From assembly GCA_030145015.1 (NCBI GenBank), contig JAQYWI010000031.1, positions 1 through 41,517 of the forward strand: a stretch of DNA of 41,517 bases, in the 5' to 3' direction. The notes beneath the pieces were generated by a model. That model searched no databases and was not told the origin of the DNA. It saw nothing but the letters and a program-made list of their open reading frames with translations. Positions 15,367-24,912 of this stretch are shown one piece after another. Positions within the stretch are counted from its first letter, which is position 1. Each line of letters starts with the position of its first letter. This DNA comes from Desulfobacterales bacterium (GTDB taxonomy: Bacteria; Desulfobacterota; Desulfobacteria; Desulfobacterales; JAHEIW01). The translations under genes were made by a program, and so were the position numbers.

Positions 15367-16809
15367 ATGAATTCGAGAATAATTATGGTTCTGATCAGTC
15401 TCTGGGTGGTTGTCCTTTCCAAGCCACTCAAGGCCGAGACCGATCTGACCGAACTGGTAAAAGTGGTTCAGCCCTCTGTGGCCACCGTTGTTGCTTACGA
15501 TGTGGACAGCAATGTGGCCAACATCGGCACCGGATTTTTTATAAATAATAACGGCCATTTAATTACGAATTATCATGTGCTTGTCGGCAAATTCGGAGCT
15601 GAAATCAAAACAGCAGACGGCAGCACTTACCCGATTAAATCCGTTGTTGCTGAAAATCAAGCAACCGATCTGATAAAAGTATTGGTGGATATCCCTCCCG
15701 AAAAGGTTCAATGGATCGAAGTGAGCAAGGAGATGCCCCCTGTGGCCCAGCGCGTCATGGTCGTGGGCAGTCCCATGGGACTTGAACAATCCGTCAGCGA
15801 TGGGATTGTATCTTCCGTGCGGGAAATACCGGGTATCGGGATCTTTTTCCAGATGTCCGCCCCGATATCTCCCGGTTCGAGCGGCAGTCCGGTGGTTAAT
15901 ATGGAAGGCCAGGTTGTGGGGGTGGCCAGCTTTCAATTTTTGCAGGGCCAAAACCTTAATTTTGCCATATCGGGTAAATCCATCCTGGACCTGAAAACAA
16001 ATAAATCCGGCCAAACTCTCTCGGAGTGGACCTACCGTATTAGCAATCAAAAACCAAGGCTGGCAGGAGAATTGTGCCGCAAAGGATTTAGTTTTTCAGT
16101 AAACGGGCAGGACCAAAAAGCCCTTCAGTATTTTAAAAAAGCAACCGAGAATGACCCGAACAGCACGACGGCCTGGTACGGCCTCGGATATTGCTTAGCC
16201 GGCAAAAATAGTCAAAATGACGCCATCGCGGCCTATAAACAGGCCATCCGAACAGATCCGACAAACGAGATATCATATTTCCATCTGGGAAATTACTACC
16301 ACAAACTCGGTCGCAGCGATGAAGCGATTGAATCATATAAGAAGGTCGTCCGTATGAATCCTGATTTTGAAGCAGCGCATTTTAATTTGGGAATCATCTA
16401 CTCCGAAATTGGCCAATTAATCGATGGAAAAGAAGCATTTCAAAATGTTGTTCGTATCAATCCAGCGGCGACAAAGGCCTATTATAACATTGGGCTTAGC
16501 TACAGCAGACTCGGCCAATACCCGCAAGCCATAGACGCCTATAAGAAAGCTGTCGAGATCAATCCTGAATTTGTTGAAGCCTATTTCAATCTGGGTCTCA
16601 TTTTCGGCGAACTCGGCCGATCCAGGGACCAAATGGAGGCTTTTAAACAGGCCATTCGAGTTAATCCGGACTTCGCACCCGCCCATTATGCAATCGGCCA
16701 GGCGTTTTTAAACCGGGGAGACAAAGCCGCTGCACTGGATCAATATAAAATCCTTAAGAAGCTCGATATCGATTTCGCTGACCAATTATTTGAAGAAATT
16801 TACCGCTAA
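15367..16809 (+). CDS. Secreted trypsin-like (HtrA/S1C-type) protease with TPR repeats
   Basis: 480 residues. A signal peptide (1-23) leads into a chymotrypsin-fold protease with H70 in ITNYHVL, D101 in ATDLIKV and S172 in SPGSSGSPVV. No PDZ domain follows; instead about seven TPR units cover 235-475 (examples AWYGLGYCLAGKNSQNDAIA and AYYNIGLSYSRLGQYPQAID). TPRs probably bind partner or substrate proteins in the periplasm. Start ATG has AAGGA 8 bases before it. The following thioesterase begins right after the stop, suggesting a shared transcript. Confidence 0.9.
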   Translation: MNSRIIMVLISLWVVVLSKPLKAETDLTELVKVVQPSVATVVAYDVDSNVANIGTGFFINNNGHLITNYHVLVGKFGAEIKTADGSTYPIKSVVAENQATDLIKVLVDIPPEKVQWIEVSKEMPPVAQRVMVVGSPMGLEQSVSDGIVSSVREIPGIGIFFQMSAPISPGSSGSPVVNMEGQVVGVASFQFLQGQNLNFAISGKSILDLKTNKSGQTLSEWTYRISNQKPRLAGELCRKGFSFSVNGQDQKALQYFKKATENDPNSTTAWYGLGYCLAGKNSQNDAIAAYKQAIRTDPTNEISYFHLGNYYHKLGRSDEAIESYKKVVRMNPDFEAAHFNLGIIYSEIGQLIDGKEAFQNVVRINPAATKAYYNIGLSYSRLGQYPQAIDAYKKAVEINPEFVEAYFNLGLIFGELGRSRDQMEAFKQAIRVNPDFAPAHYAIGQAFLNRGDKAAALDQYKILKKLDIDFADQLFEEIYR

Positions 16810-16819
16810 AACGCAACTT

Positions 16820-17323
16820 ATGACACAAAAAACCGAAGATTACATCCAGCTGCCCAATCGCAGTGAGCACAATTGTTTCGGCTGCAGTCCGGCGAATACA
16901 TCCGGCCTTCGAATGACATTCTACACCAATGAAGCGGCTGTCTATTCAAAAATAACCGTGCCCGACCATCTCTGCGGCTGGAATAACCTGGTTCATGGTG
17001 GGGTCCTCACAACAATTATGGACGAAATCATGAGCTGGGCCGCGATCTATTTGCTAAAACGGGTGGCCATGACAAAATCCATCAGCGTCGACTTCCTTAA
17101 GCCGGTTTATGTCGGCAATCCCTTAACGGCTGAAGGCATGGTTTTGGAAAATAAAGGCAAACATGAGGCTTTAATGGAGGGACGCATCTATAACAAAGAT
17201 GAGGTTTGCTGTGCCAAAGCCAGCGGAACATTTGCCGTATTTTCGCCGGCCGTAGCCAAAAGGCTGAGTATCACCGATAGCGAATCATTAAAATGGTTCG
17301 AACGCATATTTGACCTCAAATAA
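16820..17323 (+). CDS. PaaI-type hotdog thioesterase
   Basis: About 167 residues. The hotdog-fold signature HGGVLTTIMDEIMSW (residues about 60-74) includes the HGG..D/E pattern of PaaI-family acyl-CoA thioesterases. A conserved opening NCFGC and the later SVDFLKPVYVGNPLTAEG agree. It would hydrolyse an acyl-CoA in the cytosol. ATG 16820 is preferred; a TTG at 16790 would overlap the upstream gene. The tandem words TGGAGTGC, TGGAGTAG, TGGAGTAT and TGGAGTGT follow at 17328-17363. Confidence 0.85.
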   Translation: MTQKTEDYIQLPNRSEHNCFGCSPANTSGLRMTFYTNEAAVYSKITVPDHLCGWNNLVHGGVLTTIMDEIMSWAAIYLLKRVAMTKSISVDFLKPVYVGNPLTAEGMVLENKGKHEALMEGRIYNKDEVCCAKASGTFAVFSPAVAKRLSITDSESLKWFERIFDLK

Positions 17324-17327
17324 TGAA

Positions 17328-17363
17328 CATGGAGTGCTGGAGTAGTGGAGTATTGGAGTGTTG
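17328..17363. repeat. Short tandem TGGAGT words
   Basis: Four degenerate copies of an 8-10-base word starting TGGAGT occur in the spacer between the convergent thioesterase and GTPase genes. It looks like a single arm of the word-based hairpins seen elsewhere; no opposite arm is visible. Confidence 0.6.
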
Positions 17364-17405
17364 AATGAAAGGCGAATATCTGATTTTAGGGCATCATCTT
17401 TACCA

Positions 17406-19208
17406 TTACTCCAGATTTTGAGAATTCGCTTCGGCCAGAACCGCCAATCCCAGAACGGTTTCGAGCTGGGATTTTAGGGGATTATGGTTAAATTCATTCA
17501 AAGGTTCAAGCTGGCTTTTCAGCTTTTCAAACGCTTTGCCGGTAATGCGCCCGGCGCCCGCGGCGGCCCGGATGCACAGCTGTAGGACGAAGAAGCTTAA
17601 AAACAGGATAATGCCGATGGCCCAGAAAGCGTGCATAAAAAAATCACCGGAAAGATAGCTGCCGCTAAAAAAGGATTTCAGGGTTAGCCAGCCACAATAA
17701 CCCAGAATACCGAAGGCCGGTATATTAAAAAGGATCTGCAGCAATAAACCGCTCAGTTTGCCGGTTAAGCGTTCGATTTCTGCGTCCAGGGCGTCCGTCC
17801 AGACGAAGGCGAGCCTGTCTTCAAAACCATCGGTACCGGCGAGCGCATCCTCCACCTTGCGAATCGAGCTGTCAAAGCCGCCTTGAACCAGGGATTTGGC
17901 GATTTCGGGCCAGTGCTCCAGCACAGCCAGCCGATAGTTTCTGAAGGCCGCTGCCATACGTTGATCTTTTTCAGGATCTTCGATGGCGGATTTGGCATCT
18001 TTTGCATGCCTTAAAGCGGATAACGTGCCGATCACCTGGCGCAAAGGGCGCCCGAATCGAAAAACAGCCATGATTCCGCTGCCAAAAATCAACAGCCGGG
18101 CCCAGATGGCAATCATCCAACCCATGGGACCCAGCCACCGCTGGGCCAGCTTCTGGTAAACCACGACATTGAGTCCAAAAAACTGTCGGGTTGCGTTTTC
18201 CTGCATGCCTGAAACAGCGTTGTCCAGCGCTTTTTTTTCAGCCGCTGTGATCCGGCCGGCGGCATCGACCAAAACGGCTTTACTCCGGATCACTTCGCGA
18301 CCGGCTTCCTCATACACAAAATCCCGCAGGCGTTGGGCGTTTTCGAGTCGACGATCGACGATAAACCCGGCGCGATTGATGGTATAGAGCACCAGTTGCT
18401 TCAGATCTTCAAACTCATCAAAATCATGCTTGGGACCGGCGGTTTCATCCCAGTCCGGCATTTTCAGGTTTCGCCGGGCGGATATACAAAAAACACGGTC
18501 CGCCGGCATTTGCCAGCCCGAACGAATGTGCTCCAGAAAATCGGGCACAATCTGATTTTTAAGCTCCGGCTCATTTAGCCGGTCACATTTATTTAAGACA
18601 CAAACCAAAGATTCCCCGCTGAACTTGCGGATATAGGGTGCCAGAAAATCGACATGATCCCGTCGTTTGGGGTTTTCCGCGTCAAACACACAGATGAGCA
18701 TATCCGACTTGGTAATGGCCCGCTCGACAATGGGGATATGTTTTTTAAAAGCCGTGCTGTCCGTATCCGGGGTGTCGATCAGGAGCACATGCTCGAAGCG
18801 CTCGCCCGCAGGGTTTGAGCGGGTTTCGACGATTTCACTATCAAGCGCTTCTGCCAGCTGCCCGGTATCATTTTGATCGCCTCGAGCTCCGCTAAAAATA
18901 ATTAAATGATCGGTGGTCGGCCGCCGATGACCGATCTTCGAAAGATCATCAACACCGGCCAGCGCATTTAACAGGGTGGATTTGCCCGAGCCGCTGGGAC
19001 CCACAAGCGTAACCACCAGCTTGCGCTGGAAACGCTCGGCAATGTCTTCAATCATGCGAACGGCCTGGTCGCACTGTATTTCAAGCCCGCGACCCGGAAG
19101 CCACAAGGGGGCATGGCCGAGCTCGGAATTCAGCCTGCGCAAATCATTTTTAAATCCCTCGATTCTGCCCATGGCTTTTAAGACGGCGGTATTGCGATCT
19201 AGATTCAT
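17406..19208 (-). CDS. Membrane-associated GTPase, second of a tandem pair
   Basis: 600 residues. GTPase motifs: G1 GPSGSGKST (70-78), G3 DTPD (145-148), G4 NKCD (206-209) and G5-like CISAR (241-245). A helical region (about 290-345) is followed by hydrophobic segments at about 363-383, 487-511 and 524-548. This layout resembles bacterial dynamin-like or related large membrane GTPases. The start ATG lies 3 bases after the stop of the partner GTPase, so they are coupled. Likely a membrane-remodelling or envelope-stress pair, but the exact role is unknown. Confidence 0.82.
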   Translation of the reverse strand: MNLDRNTAVLKAMGRIEGFKNDLRRLNSELGHAPLWLPGRGLEIQCDQAVRMIEDIAERFQRKLVVTLVGPSGSGKSTLLNALAGVDDLSKIGHRRPTTDHLIIFSGARGDQNDTGQLAEALDSEIVETRSNPAGERFEHVLLIDTPDTDSTAFKKHIPIVERAITKSDMLICVFDAENPKRRDHVDFLAPYIRKFSGESLVCVLNKCDRLNEPELKNQIVPDFLEHIRSGWQMPADRVFCISARRNLKMPDWDETAGPKHDFDEFEDLKQLVLYTINRAGFIVDRRLENAQRLRDFVYEEAGREVIRSKAVLVDAAGRITAAEKKALDNAVSGMQENATRQFFGLNVVVYQKLAQRWLGPMGWMIAIWARLLIFGSGIMAVFRFGRPLRQVIGTLSALRHAKDAKSAIEDPEKDQRMAAAFRNYRLAVLEHWPEIAKSLVQGGFDSSIRKVEDALAGTDGFEDRLAFVWTDALDAEIERLTGKLSGLLLQILFNIPAFGILGYCGWLTLKSFFSGSYLSGDFFMHAFWAIGIILFLSFFVLQLCIRAAAGAGRITGKAFEKLKSQLEPLNEFNHNPLKSQLETVLGLAVLAEANSQNLE

Positions 19209-19211
19209 TTT

Positions 19212-21176
19212 CTACTTTATTTCCTTTGCACAGATATCCATGCTGTTTTTAATTTCGTCGATCCTGGCGGTTGCCCGCTCAATGGTATCGTTAGCCGTAC
19301 GGATCGTGCCGGCGGTGATGCTTTGCTCAAAAAGCTGCTGCACTTTTTTTAATTTGTGATTAAACCAGGCCTCGGCAATCGGCCCCAGCATGGTTTCGAG
19401 CTGCTGTTGATCGGCCTTTTTTAACTGAGTCGTTACCGGTATGGCAACCAGGGCATAGAGATCTTTGGCGCCGAAAAGCCCGGTCAATTTGACTTTAATC
19501 CCGACGGCGCCGACCGGATCTCCCGTGGAAAGCACGTAGGTAACGGCCGCGGCTGCCGGCAGCACGTTTAAAGATGCCCAAAAGGTCTCGCTAATTTTAG
19601 CCCACACCCCCATTTTACTGCGAAAATGTTCGGCAAGATCCTTGAGATCCGCTACCATGTCCTGGGGAATGTCCACCAGTTCCTCTTTTTGGGAAAGGAT
19701 GGATTGCAAAATAGATCTAAAATCCTGATCCCGCAAACGCTCCTGCTCGGATAAAACGGCCGGATGGGTGTCGACAAAAAAACGAATAACGTGATCTTGA
19801 TCGGCAGATTCGCAGCGGGGATTTTGAACCGCGCCATTGCCCTTTTGAACCCGGAGGCGATCAACCAGATCCGACATGCGTTTGACAACCGGATCGTTTA
19901 ATGATCCGGAAACCGTAATCTGGGGGCCGATGGCTTGAGCATGCAAGCTGGTTACCGCGGTTACCAGATCCTCCTCCATTTTTTTCTGAAAATTTCCGGA
20001 ATCAGCCGGTACGGCTTTATTTGAAGTTACTTGATCTTTGGCCCAACCCGCTGCGCCAGCCAGGACCTTTAAAGGAAACCCGATCACACTGCCGGTTTTG
20101 CGCATAAACTTGATATGGGCCGGATCGGTTTTGGCCCAGATTTTGGCAAAGCGTTTCATGACACGATCCATCGGGAAATGCTTGAGGGCTTCATGCACAT
20201 ATTGGCTCTGGACGGTTTGAAAGGCATCGAGGTAGAGGCGCAGCTCATCAAGTGAGCGTGCGGCATTGCCAAGGAAGCGTTCGGCCTTTTTGAGTACGTC
20301 GGTAAAAATTGACCCGTGCAGTTCGAGTCGCAATTCAGGCGCATCGATGGAGGCCAGGGCAGAAATAAACTCGGGGCCTTTGGCGGGTACGGGCCGCAGC
20401 TTGACGTCCTGTTCAGCAGCCGCCACCCGGTTGTCTTCATCGGCACGGTAGATGCCCAGCAGGTTGTCTTCGGCATCATCTCCGTAAATCCCCCCGGCAA
20501 CGGTCATGGCATGCTCGCGCACCTCCTGATCGCTGAAGCTGGGGTAAACGCGATAGATCAGAAAACACTTGCGTTTGCCGATGCCGGTGAGCATCCGGGA
20601 CATAAAGTCGGTGTTGTCCCGGTTGTTGTAGTTAGAGTTGGTAAAAATATAAATGAAAATGTCGGAAGCTTCCAGGGCCATGCGGGTCACATCCCGGTTG
20701 ACGTACTCGCCTCGGGCTCCGGTGTCAAAGTCGGGCGTGTCCAGCAATACAAGGTCTTTCGGCCCCGAACGGTTGATGACATATAGCGGATTCCCGGGAG
20801 TGGTAAGTTCATGGCTGTCCTTTAGCGGCTGCAAATCCGATTTAAACGGTTCGACCAGATCGGCAACCACCCGGTTTTGTTCCACCAGGGTTTCGGGAAC
20901 CGAAAACAGCACCCTGCGGTTCATGCCGGCCCGGCCGCCGATCGGCGCAAACCGCTCTCCCGACAGCGCGTTAAACAGCGTGGATTTTCCCGAAGAACCT
21001 CCGCCGCAGATGGCCGCAACAATAGGAAAATCCGATGAAAATCGGGGAATCAATTTGGCTTCAACGATGTGGATCCAGGAGGCGATATCCGCGCCGTCAC
21101 CGAATTTTAGCGAATTCGCCAACCCGGGGATATTGTCCTTCAGATGATTTAGGGCATCGTAAAACGTAGGTTCCAT
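19212..21176 (-). CDS. Dynamin-like GTPase, first of a tandem pair
   Basis: 654 residues. G1 is GGGSSGKST (58-66) and G3 is DTPD (146-149). At the G4 position the sequence reads FLIYRVYP, with no NKxD, so guanine specificity may be weak. Long helices follow, then a hydrophobic patch near LNVLPAAAAVTYVL (about 530-550) that could insert in membrane, and a final coiled helix. GGAAGG lies 4 bases before the ATG. Paired unequal dynamin-like proteins encoded side by side are common in bacteria and often act as hetero-oligomers. Confidence 0.82.
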   Translation of the reverse strand: MEPTFYDALNHLKDNIPGLANSLKFGDGADIASWIHIVEAKLIPRFSSDFPIVAAICGGGSSGKSTLFNALSGERFAPIGGRAGMNRRVLFSVPETLVEQNRVVADLVEPFKSDLQPLKDSHELTTPGNPLYVINRSGPKDLVLLDTPDFDTGARGEYVNRDVTRMALEASDIFIYIFTNSNYNNRDNTDFMSRMLTGIGKRKCFLIYRVYPSFSDQEVREHAMTVAGGIYGDDAEDNLLGIYRADEDNRVAAAEQDVKLRPVPAKGPEFISALASIDAPELRLELHGSIFTDVLKKAERFLGNAARSLDELRLYLDAFQTVQSQYVHEALKHFPMDRVMKRFAKIWAKTDPAHIKFMRKTGSVIGFPLKVLAGAAGWAKDQVTSNKAVPADSGNFQKKMEEDLVTAVTSLHAQAIGPQITVSGSLNDPVVKRMSDLVDRLRVQKGNGAVQNPRCESADQDHVIRFFVDTHPAVLSEQERLRDQDFRSILQSILSQKEELVDIPQDMVADLKDLAEHFRSKMGVWAKISETFWASLNVLPAAAAVTYVLSTGDPVGAVGIKVKLTGLFGAKDLYALVAIPVTTQLKKADQQQLETMLGPIAEAWFNHKLKKVQQLFEQSITAGTIRTANDTIERATARIDEIKNSMDICAKEIK

Positions 21177-21391
21177 TTAGCCTTCCACAATTTCAGTCCA
21201 TCTCGGGTAATCAAACACTAACCGAAAATATAGAATTTTTTTAGTTTATTACATTTGGGGCAAAGCCCTTTGTACCTTTTAACATATTGACTTCATTAAA
21301 ACAAAAAATAAAACCAATTAATTTAAACGCAACATACAACTTTGACAGAATTCCGGCTTTACGGTAGGTTACCAAGCAGTTTTGCGCCCAA

Positions 21392-21475
21392 TGTCCGTCG
21401 CAGGTCGTCAGTAGTCCGTTGCAATAATGAATTATTTAGTTCTCTTCCGGCAACTGACAACGGACGACGGACAAC
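21392..21475. repeat. Hairpin of CCGTTGTC-type tandem words
   Basis: The left arm (GTCCGTCGCAGGTCGTCAGT, AGTCCGTTGC) and right arm (GGCAACTGACAACGGACGAC, GGAC) pair imperfectly around an AT-rich loop. It fills part of the 21177-21517 spacer between divergent genes. The rest of that spacer is AT-rich and without a clear feature. Confidence 0.75.
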
Positions 21476-21517
21476 TAACCCGTAAAGGGTAATTCTGGTT
21501 TAGCCAATCTTTAAAAG

Positions 21518-23290
21518 ATGAAAATTCCCTTGAAGAAACTGCAGGTTTTAGCGCTGGATTGTCAGACTACCGGTGCCAACCCCGAGAAAGGGCATCTCCT
21601 TGAAATCGGTTGGGTAAAGACCTGCGCCGCCGCAACCGTTCGGCCAAAAGCCCTGCCCGTAAAGGCCTACCTTGCCTGTTTGCCGCAGGATGTCGAAATT
21701 CCTCCGGCGGTACAACGCGTAACCGGTATATCTATTGAGGCTTTGGAAAAAGCGCTCTCTCCAGCCGGCATCTGGCGAAAAGTCATCAAAACCGCACACG
21801 CGATCGCCGCAACGGATGGCATGGATACATGTCCGACCCTTATCCATTATGCCCGTTTTGAAGCGCCCTTTCTCCGACATCTGCATGCTGAAAATAACTC
21901 CCCGGGCACCTTCCCGTTCCGTATTATCTGCACCCACGAAATCGCCAAACGCCTGTTTCCCGGCCTGCCGCGCAGAGGACTGCGGGCGGTGGCCGGTTAC
22001 TTTGGACACTCCCTGCCCCAACGCCGTCGCAGTTCAGATCACGCCGTTGCCACAGCCGTTATCTGGCAGAATTTGATCCGGCTTCTCAGAATGGAATACG
22101 ACATTCAAAATTTAGATCAACTGACAGACTGGCTCAATCGCAGCGTCCCGCAAAGCCGAACCGGCCGCATATATCCGATGAAGCCCGAAATTCGTCTCAA
22201 CCTGTCTGAAAAACCCGGTATTTATCGCATGCTGCGCTCCAATGGCGATTTGCTTTACATCGGCAAGGCCACATCGCTCAAGCACCGCGTCAATAGCTAT
22301 TTCCGGCAGAAAGGATCCCAGGCGGAACATATATTGGAAATGCTCAGCCAGGCCACCGACCTGGACGTAACCCTGACGGGCTCGGCATTAGAGGCGGCCG
22401 TGCTGGAGTCTGATGAAATCAAGCAATATTCTCCGCCTTATAATGTCGCCCTGCAGGCAGGAGAGCGTAAATTGGTGTTTTGCTCCGGAGATCTCCAAAA
22501 GCGTTCCGCTAAAGCCGATAAAATCCATTGCATCGGTCCGCTTCCCGCGGGGAACATAACCGCTGCCATCCCGGCGTTTGCTGGCTGGCACACAAACAAC
22601 CCCAACACGCCCCGTGATGATTTTCTTCAGACCGGGTATGTCATTCTGGGGATACCGGAAGCCTATGCCCCGGAACCGGATTGCCTGACAGAGGGATTGG
22701 CTTTATTTCGTCAAAATCACCTGACGCGGTTAAGGCAGACATCCCCGTTACGATTCTTATCCGGGCTTGGCCGCAAACTCTGGCATGAACGCCTCGCGGA
22801 GCTTAAAAAGGCGAAGTCCCAGGACATGCAGGAAACCGTTGCGCAAGAGACTGTAGACCAGGAGTTGCGAGTCGATGAAACACCGAGCTGGACACCCGCA
22901 GCGGTTGCCCGCGCCGTCGAAAAATTTAGCATGCGCAGCGCGCTTCTGATTCGCCGCTCCCGCTGGCTGTGCCTGCTGAGCGAATCATCGCTGGCCTGGG
23001 AGACCCGTTATTCAGAAGGCCGCCGCAAAATCGTCCTGCTGTTTGAAAACGGCGCCATACGTCATCGTCAAGAACTGCCCATCGGGGAAAAAACACCTCT
23101 TTCAGCGGGATATGCGAAACGCAGCGCCGATCGACAAAAAATATTTGATCTGACGACATACGAACGTCTACGGGTCATCACAACCGAATTGCGGCGGCTG
23201 ATCGCCGAAGGCCGTAAAGTTGAAATTCGCTTGGGTCCAAATGCAATTCTAAGCAACCGACAACTGCTAAAAATGTTACCATGGGTATAA
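21518..23290 (+). CDS. DEDDh-exonuclease-like / GIY-YIG nuclease fusion
   Basis: 590 residues. The N-terminal ~200 residues have an exonuclease fold like the DNA polymerase III epsilon chain, but the active site is altered: LDCQTTGA keeps D14 yet has Gln16 for Glu, HYARFEAPFL has Glu115 for Asp, and H175 is kept with Thr179 for the last Asp. The GIY-YIG domain (about 231-310) looks intact: PGIYRM, LLYIGKA, R257 and E292. A long C-terminal region follows with no recognised domain. Similar fusions pair exonuclease and UvrC-like nuclease domains and are thought to act in DNA repair. No ribosome site is evident. Its end overlaps the start of the phosphoesterase remnant. Confidence 0.85.
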   Translation: MKIPLKKLQVLALDCQTTGANPEKGHLLEIGWVKTCAAATVRPKALPVKAYLACLPQDVEIPPAVQRVTGISIEALEKALSPAGIWRKVIKTAHAIAATDGMDTCPTLIHYARFEAPFLRHLHAENNSPGTFPFRIICTHEIAKRLFPGLPRRGLRAVAGYFGHSLPQRRRSSDHAVATAVIWQNLIRLLRMEYDIQNLDQLTDWLNRSVPQSRTGRIYPMKPEIRLNLSEKPGIYRMLRSNGDLLYIGKATSLKHRVNSYFRQKGSQAEHILEMLSQATDLDVTLTGSALEAAVLESDEIKQYSPPYNVALQAGERKLVFCSGDLQKRSAKADKIHCIGPLPAGNITAAIPAFAGWHTNNPNTPRDDFLQTGYVILGIPEAYAPEPDCLTEGLALFRQNHLTRLRQTSPLRFLSGLGRKLWHERLAELKKAKSQDMQETVAQETVDQELRVDETPSWTPAAVARAVEKFSMRSALLIRRSRWLCLLSESSLAWETRYSEGRRKIVLLFENGAIRHRQELPIGEKTPLSAGYAKRSADRQKIFDLTTYERLRVITTELRRLIAEGRKVEIRLGPNAILSNRQLLKMLPWV

Positions 23291-23622
23291 TCCGTATTCT
23301 GCTGATTGCCGATACCCACCTGGGATTTGACCTGCCCTTTCGCCCGCGCATCAAGCGTCGCAGACGGGGACCGGATTTTTTTGCTAACTTTGAACAGGCC
23401 CTGATGCCAGCTTTAAAGGGGGAGGTGCACGCCGTCGTCCACGGCGGTGACATTTTATACCGCAGCAAAGTCCCGCCCCGGCTGGTTCAAATGGCATTTT
23501 AACCCCTCAAGCAGGTGGCCGACAGCGGCACCCCCGTATATCTTGTGCCCGGCAACCATGAACGCGCCGCCATCCCCCATGGCCGTCTTCAGCGCTCCTT
23601 CTCTGCGCGCGCTTGCACCTGA
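23281..23622 (+). pseudogene. SbcD-like metallophosphoesterase, broken and truncated
   Basis: The frame opens with RILLIADTHLGFDLPFRP and has the metal motifs DTH, HGGDILY and, after an in-frame TAA at 23500, PVYLVPGNHERAAIPHG. A single GAA-to-TAA change would explain the first stop. Homology then fades and a second stop occurs at 23620. Full-length SbcD-like nucleases are about 350-400 residues, so most of the protein is gone. The start overlaps the upstream nuclease gene by 10 bases, showing the two were once one operon. Confidence 0.82.
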
Positions 23623-23760
23623 AACGATGAACATCTATGCAACCCTGGTTGATTGCACGTATTATAAAAAGCGCCGCCAATCGCATTAAGCATTTTGCTG
23701 AATCAGAAGGTGTGATATAGCCTGGTTCAAAGGTTCAAGGATAAAGGCCGAAAGGCCTGT

Positions 23761-23875
23761 TTAATTAGTTTGATTGGTTTGATTGGTTGGTTATGGAGGT
23801 CCGCAACTAATACATTCATTCTACTGGTCCAGTTATTTAACCAATTCAACCAATTTAACCAATAAAACCAATTAA
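23761..23875. repeat. Hairpin of TTGATTGGTT-type tandem words
   Basis: The left arm TTAATTAGTTTGATTGGTTT followed by GATTGGTTGG pairs with the right arm AACCAATTCAACCAATTTAA followed by CCAATAAAACCAATTAA. Each arm is 3-4 copies of a roughly 9-base word. It lies in the spacer 23623-23940, which is otherwise empty. Confidence 0.8.
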
Positions 23876-23940
23876 CAAATCGACTAAACTCACGGATCAG
23901 CAGCCAGAAACCAGAAGAAAAACACAAAAAGGTTAATGCC

Positions 23941-24912
23941 ATGTGTGAAGAAATATTACCGAACTTGTTCCGAAACAAAATTCCTTTACCGGAAAGCCCT
24001 CTAAAATATTTAAATTCTTATATCATTAAGGATCCCGCAAGGAGCCTGATTATTGATACGGGCTTAAACCGCAAAGAGTGCCTCGAGGCCATGCAGAAGG
24101 GCTTGGATACCCTGGGAATTAATCTTTCTAAAAGCGATATTTTTATCACGCATCTGCATGCCGATCATTTTGGCCTGGTTTCAGAACTGGCCACAGATTC
24201 CACCAACATCTTTTTCAGCCGGCCGGATAAAGAGCTGATGGAATCCTGGGAAGGTTTTGGGGCTATGATTGCATATGCCGGTCAAAATGGTTTTCCCGAA
24301 GATCAGCTGAAAGCGGCGATCGATAAACATCCGGGGGCTAAATATGGCTCGGATTGGATCCCGGAAACAAAGGTTTTGGATGATGGTGATGGGATTGATG
24401 TGGGTGTCTATCATTTCAAATGTGTGGCAACCCCCGGCCATACAATGGGGCACACCTGCCTGTATGAACCGGACAAGAAGATTCTGGTGGCCGGTGATCA
24501 TATCCTGATCGACATAACACCCAACATCCAATGCTGGTCGGATACAGATAATCATTTAAAGCATTATCTGGCCAGCCTGGACAAAGTTCACAAATTGCCG
24601 GTTGATCTTGTTTTGCCCGGGCACCGGCGTTTGATTGACAACCACAGGGCCAGGATCGAAGAGCTGAAAAAACATCATGCCCTCAGATTAGATGAGGTCC
24701 TCGCAATCCTTACCAAAGGTGCAATGAGTGCTTTTGAGGTCGCTTCACATATGTCCTGGGATATAGATTGTGAGCGCTGGGATCAGTTTCCGGTCGCCCA
24801 AAAATGGTTTGCCACCGGGGAGGCGCTTGCGCATCTGCGCTACTTGGAGGAAGAGGCAAAGGTCGTCCGCAAGAGGGTCGCTGAAACAACCAAATTTACT
24901 TTAGGTGCTTGA
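23941..24912 (+). CDS. Metallo-beta-lactamase-fold hydrolase (intact metal site)
   Basis: 323 residues. It carries HLHADH (71-76), PGHTMGHT, AGDHIL and LPGHRR, the complete dinuclear set. The last ~90 residues (from about KKHHALRLDEVLAILTKG) look like the winged-helix tail of LACTB2-like MBL proteins. Substrate unknown; such enzymes include thioesterases and RNases. AAAGG precedes the ATG. Its stop directly abuts that of the convergent CoA-transferase gene, with no spacer. Confidence 0.9.
   Translation: MCEEILPNLFRNKIPLPESPLKYLNSYIIKDPARSLIIDTGLNRKECLEAMQKGLDTLGINLSKSDIFITHLHADHFGLVSELATDSTNIFFSRPDKELMESWEGFGAMIAYAGQNGFPEDQLKAAIDKHPGAKYGSDWIPETKVLDDGDGIDVGVYHFKCVATPGHTMGHTCLYEPDKKILVAGDHILIDITPNIQCWSDTDNHLKHYLASLDKVHKLPVDLVLPGHRRLIDNHRARIEELKKHHALRLDEVLAILTKGAMSAFEVASHMSWDIDCERWDQFPVAQKWFATGEALAHLRYLEEEAKVVRKRVAETTKFTLGA

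Noticed and set aside
15002..15367. 121-residue open frame before the protease gene
   Set aside because: No ribosome site, AT-driven composition and no recognisable protein pattern.
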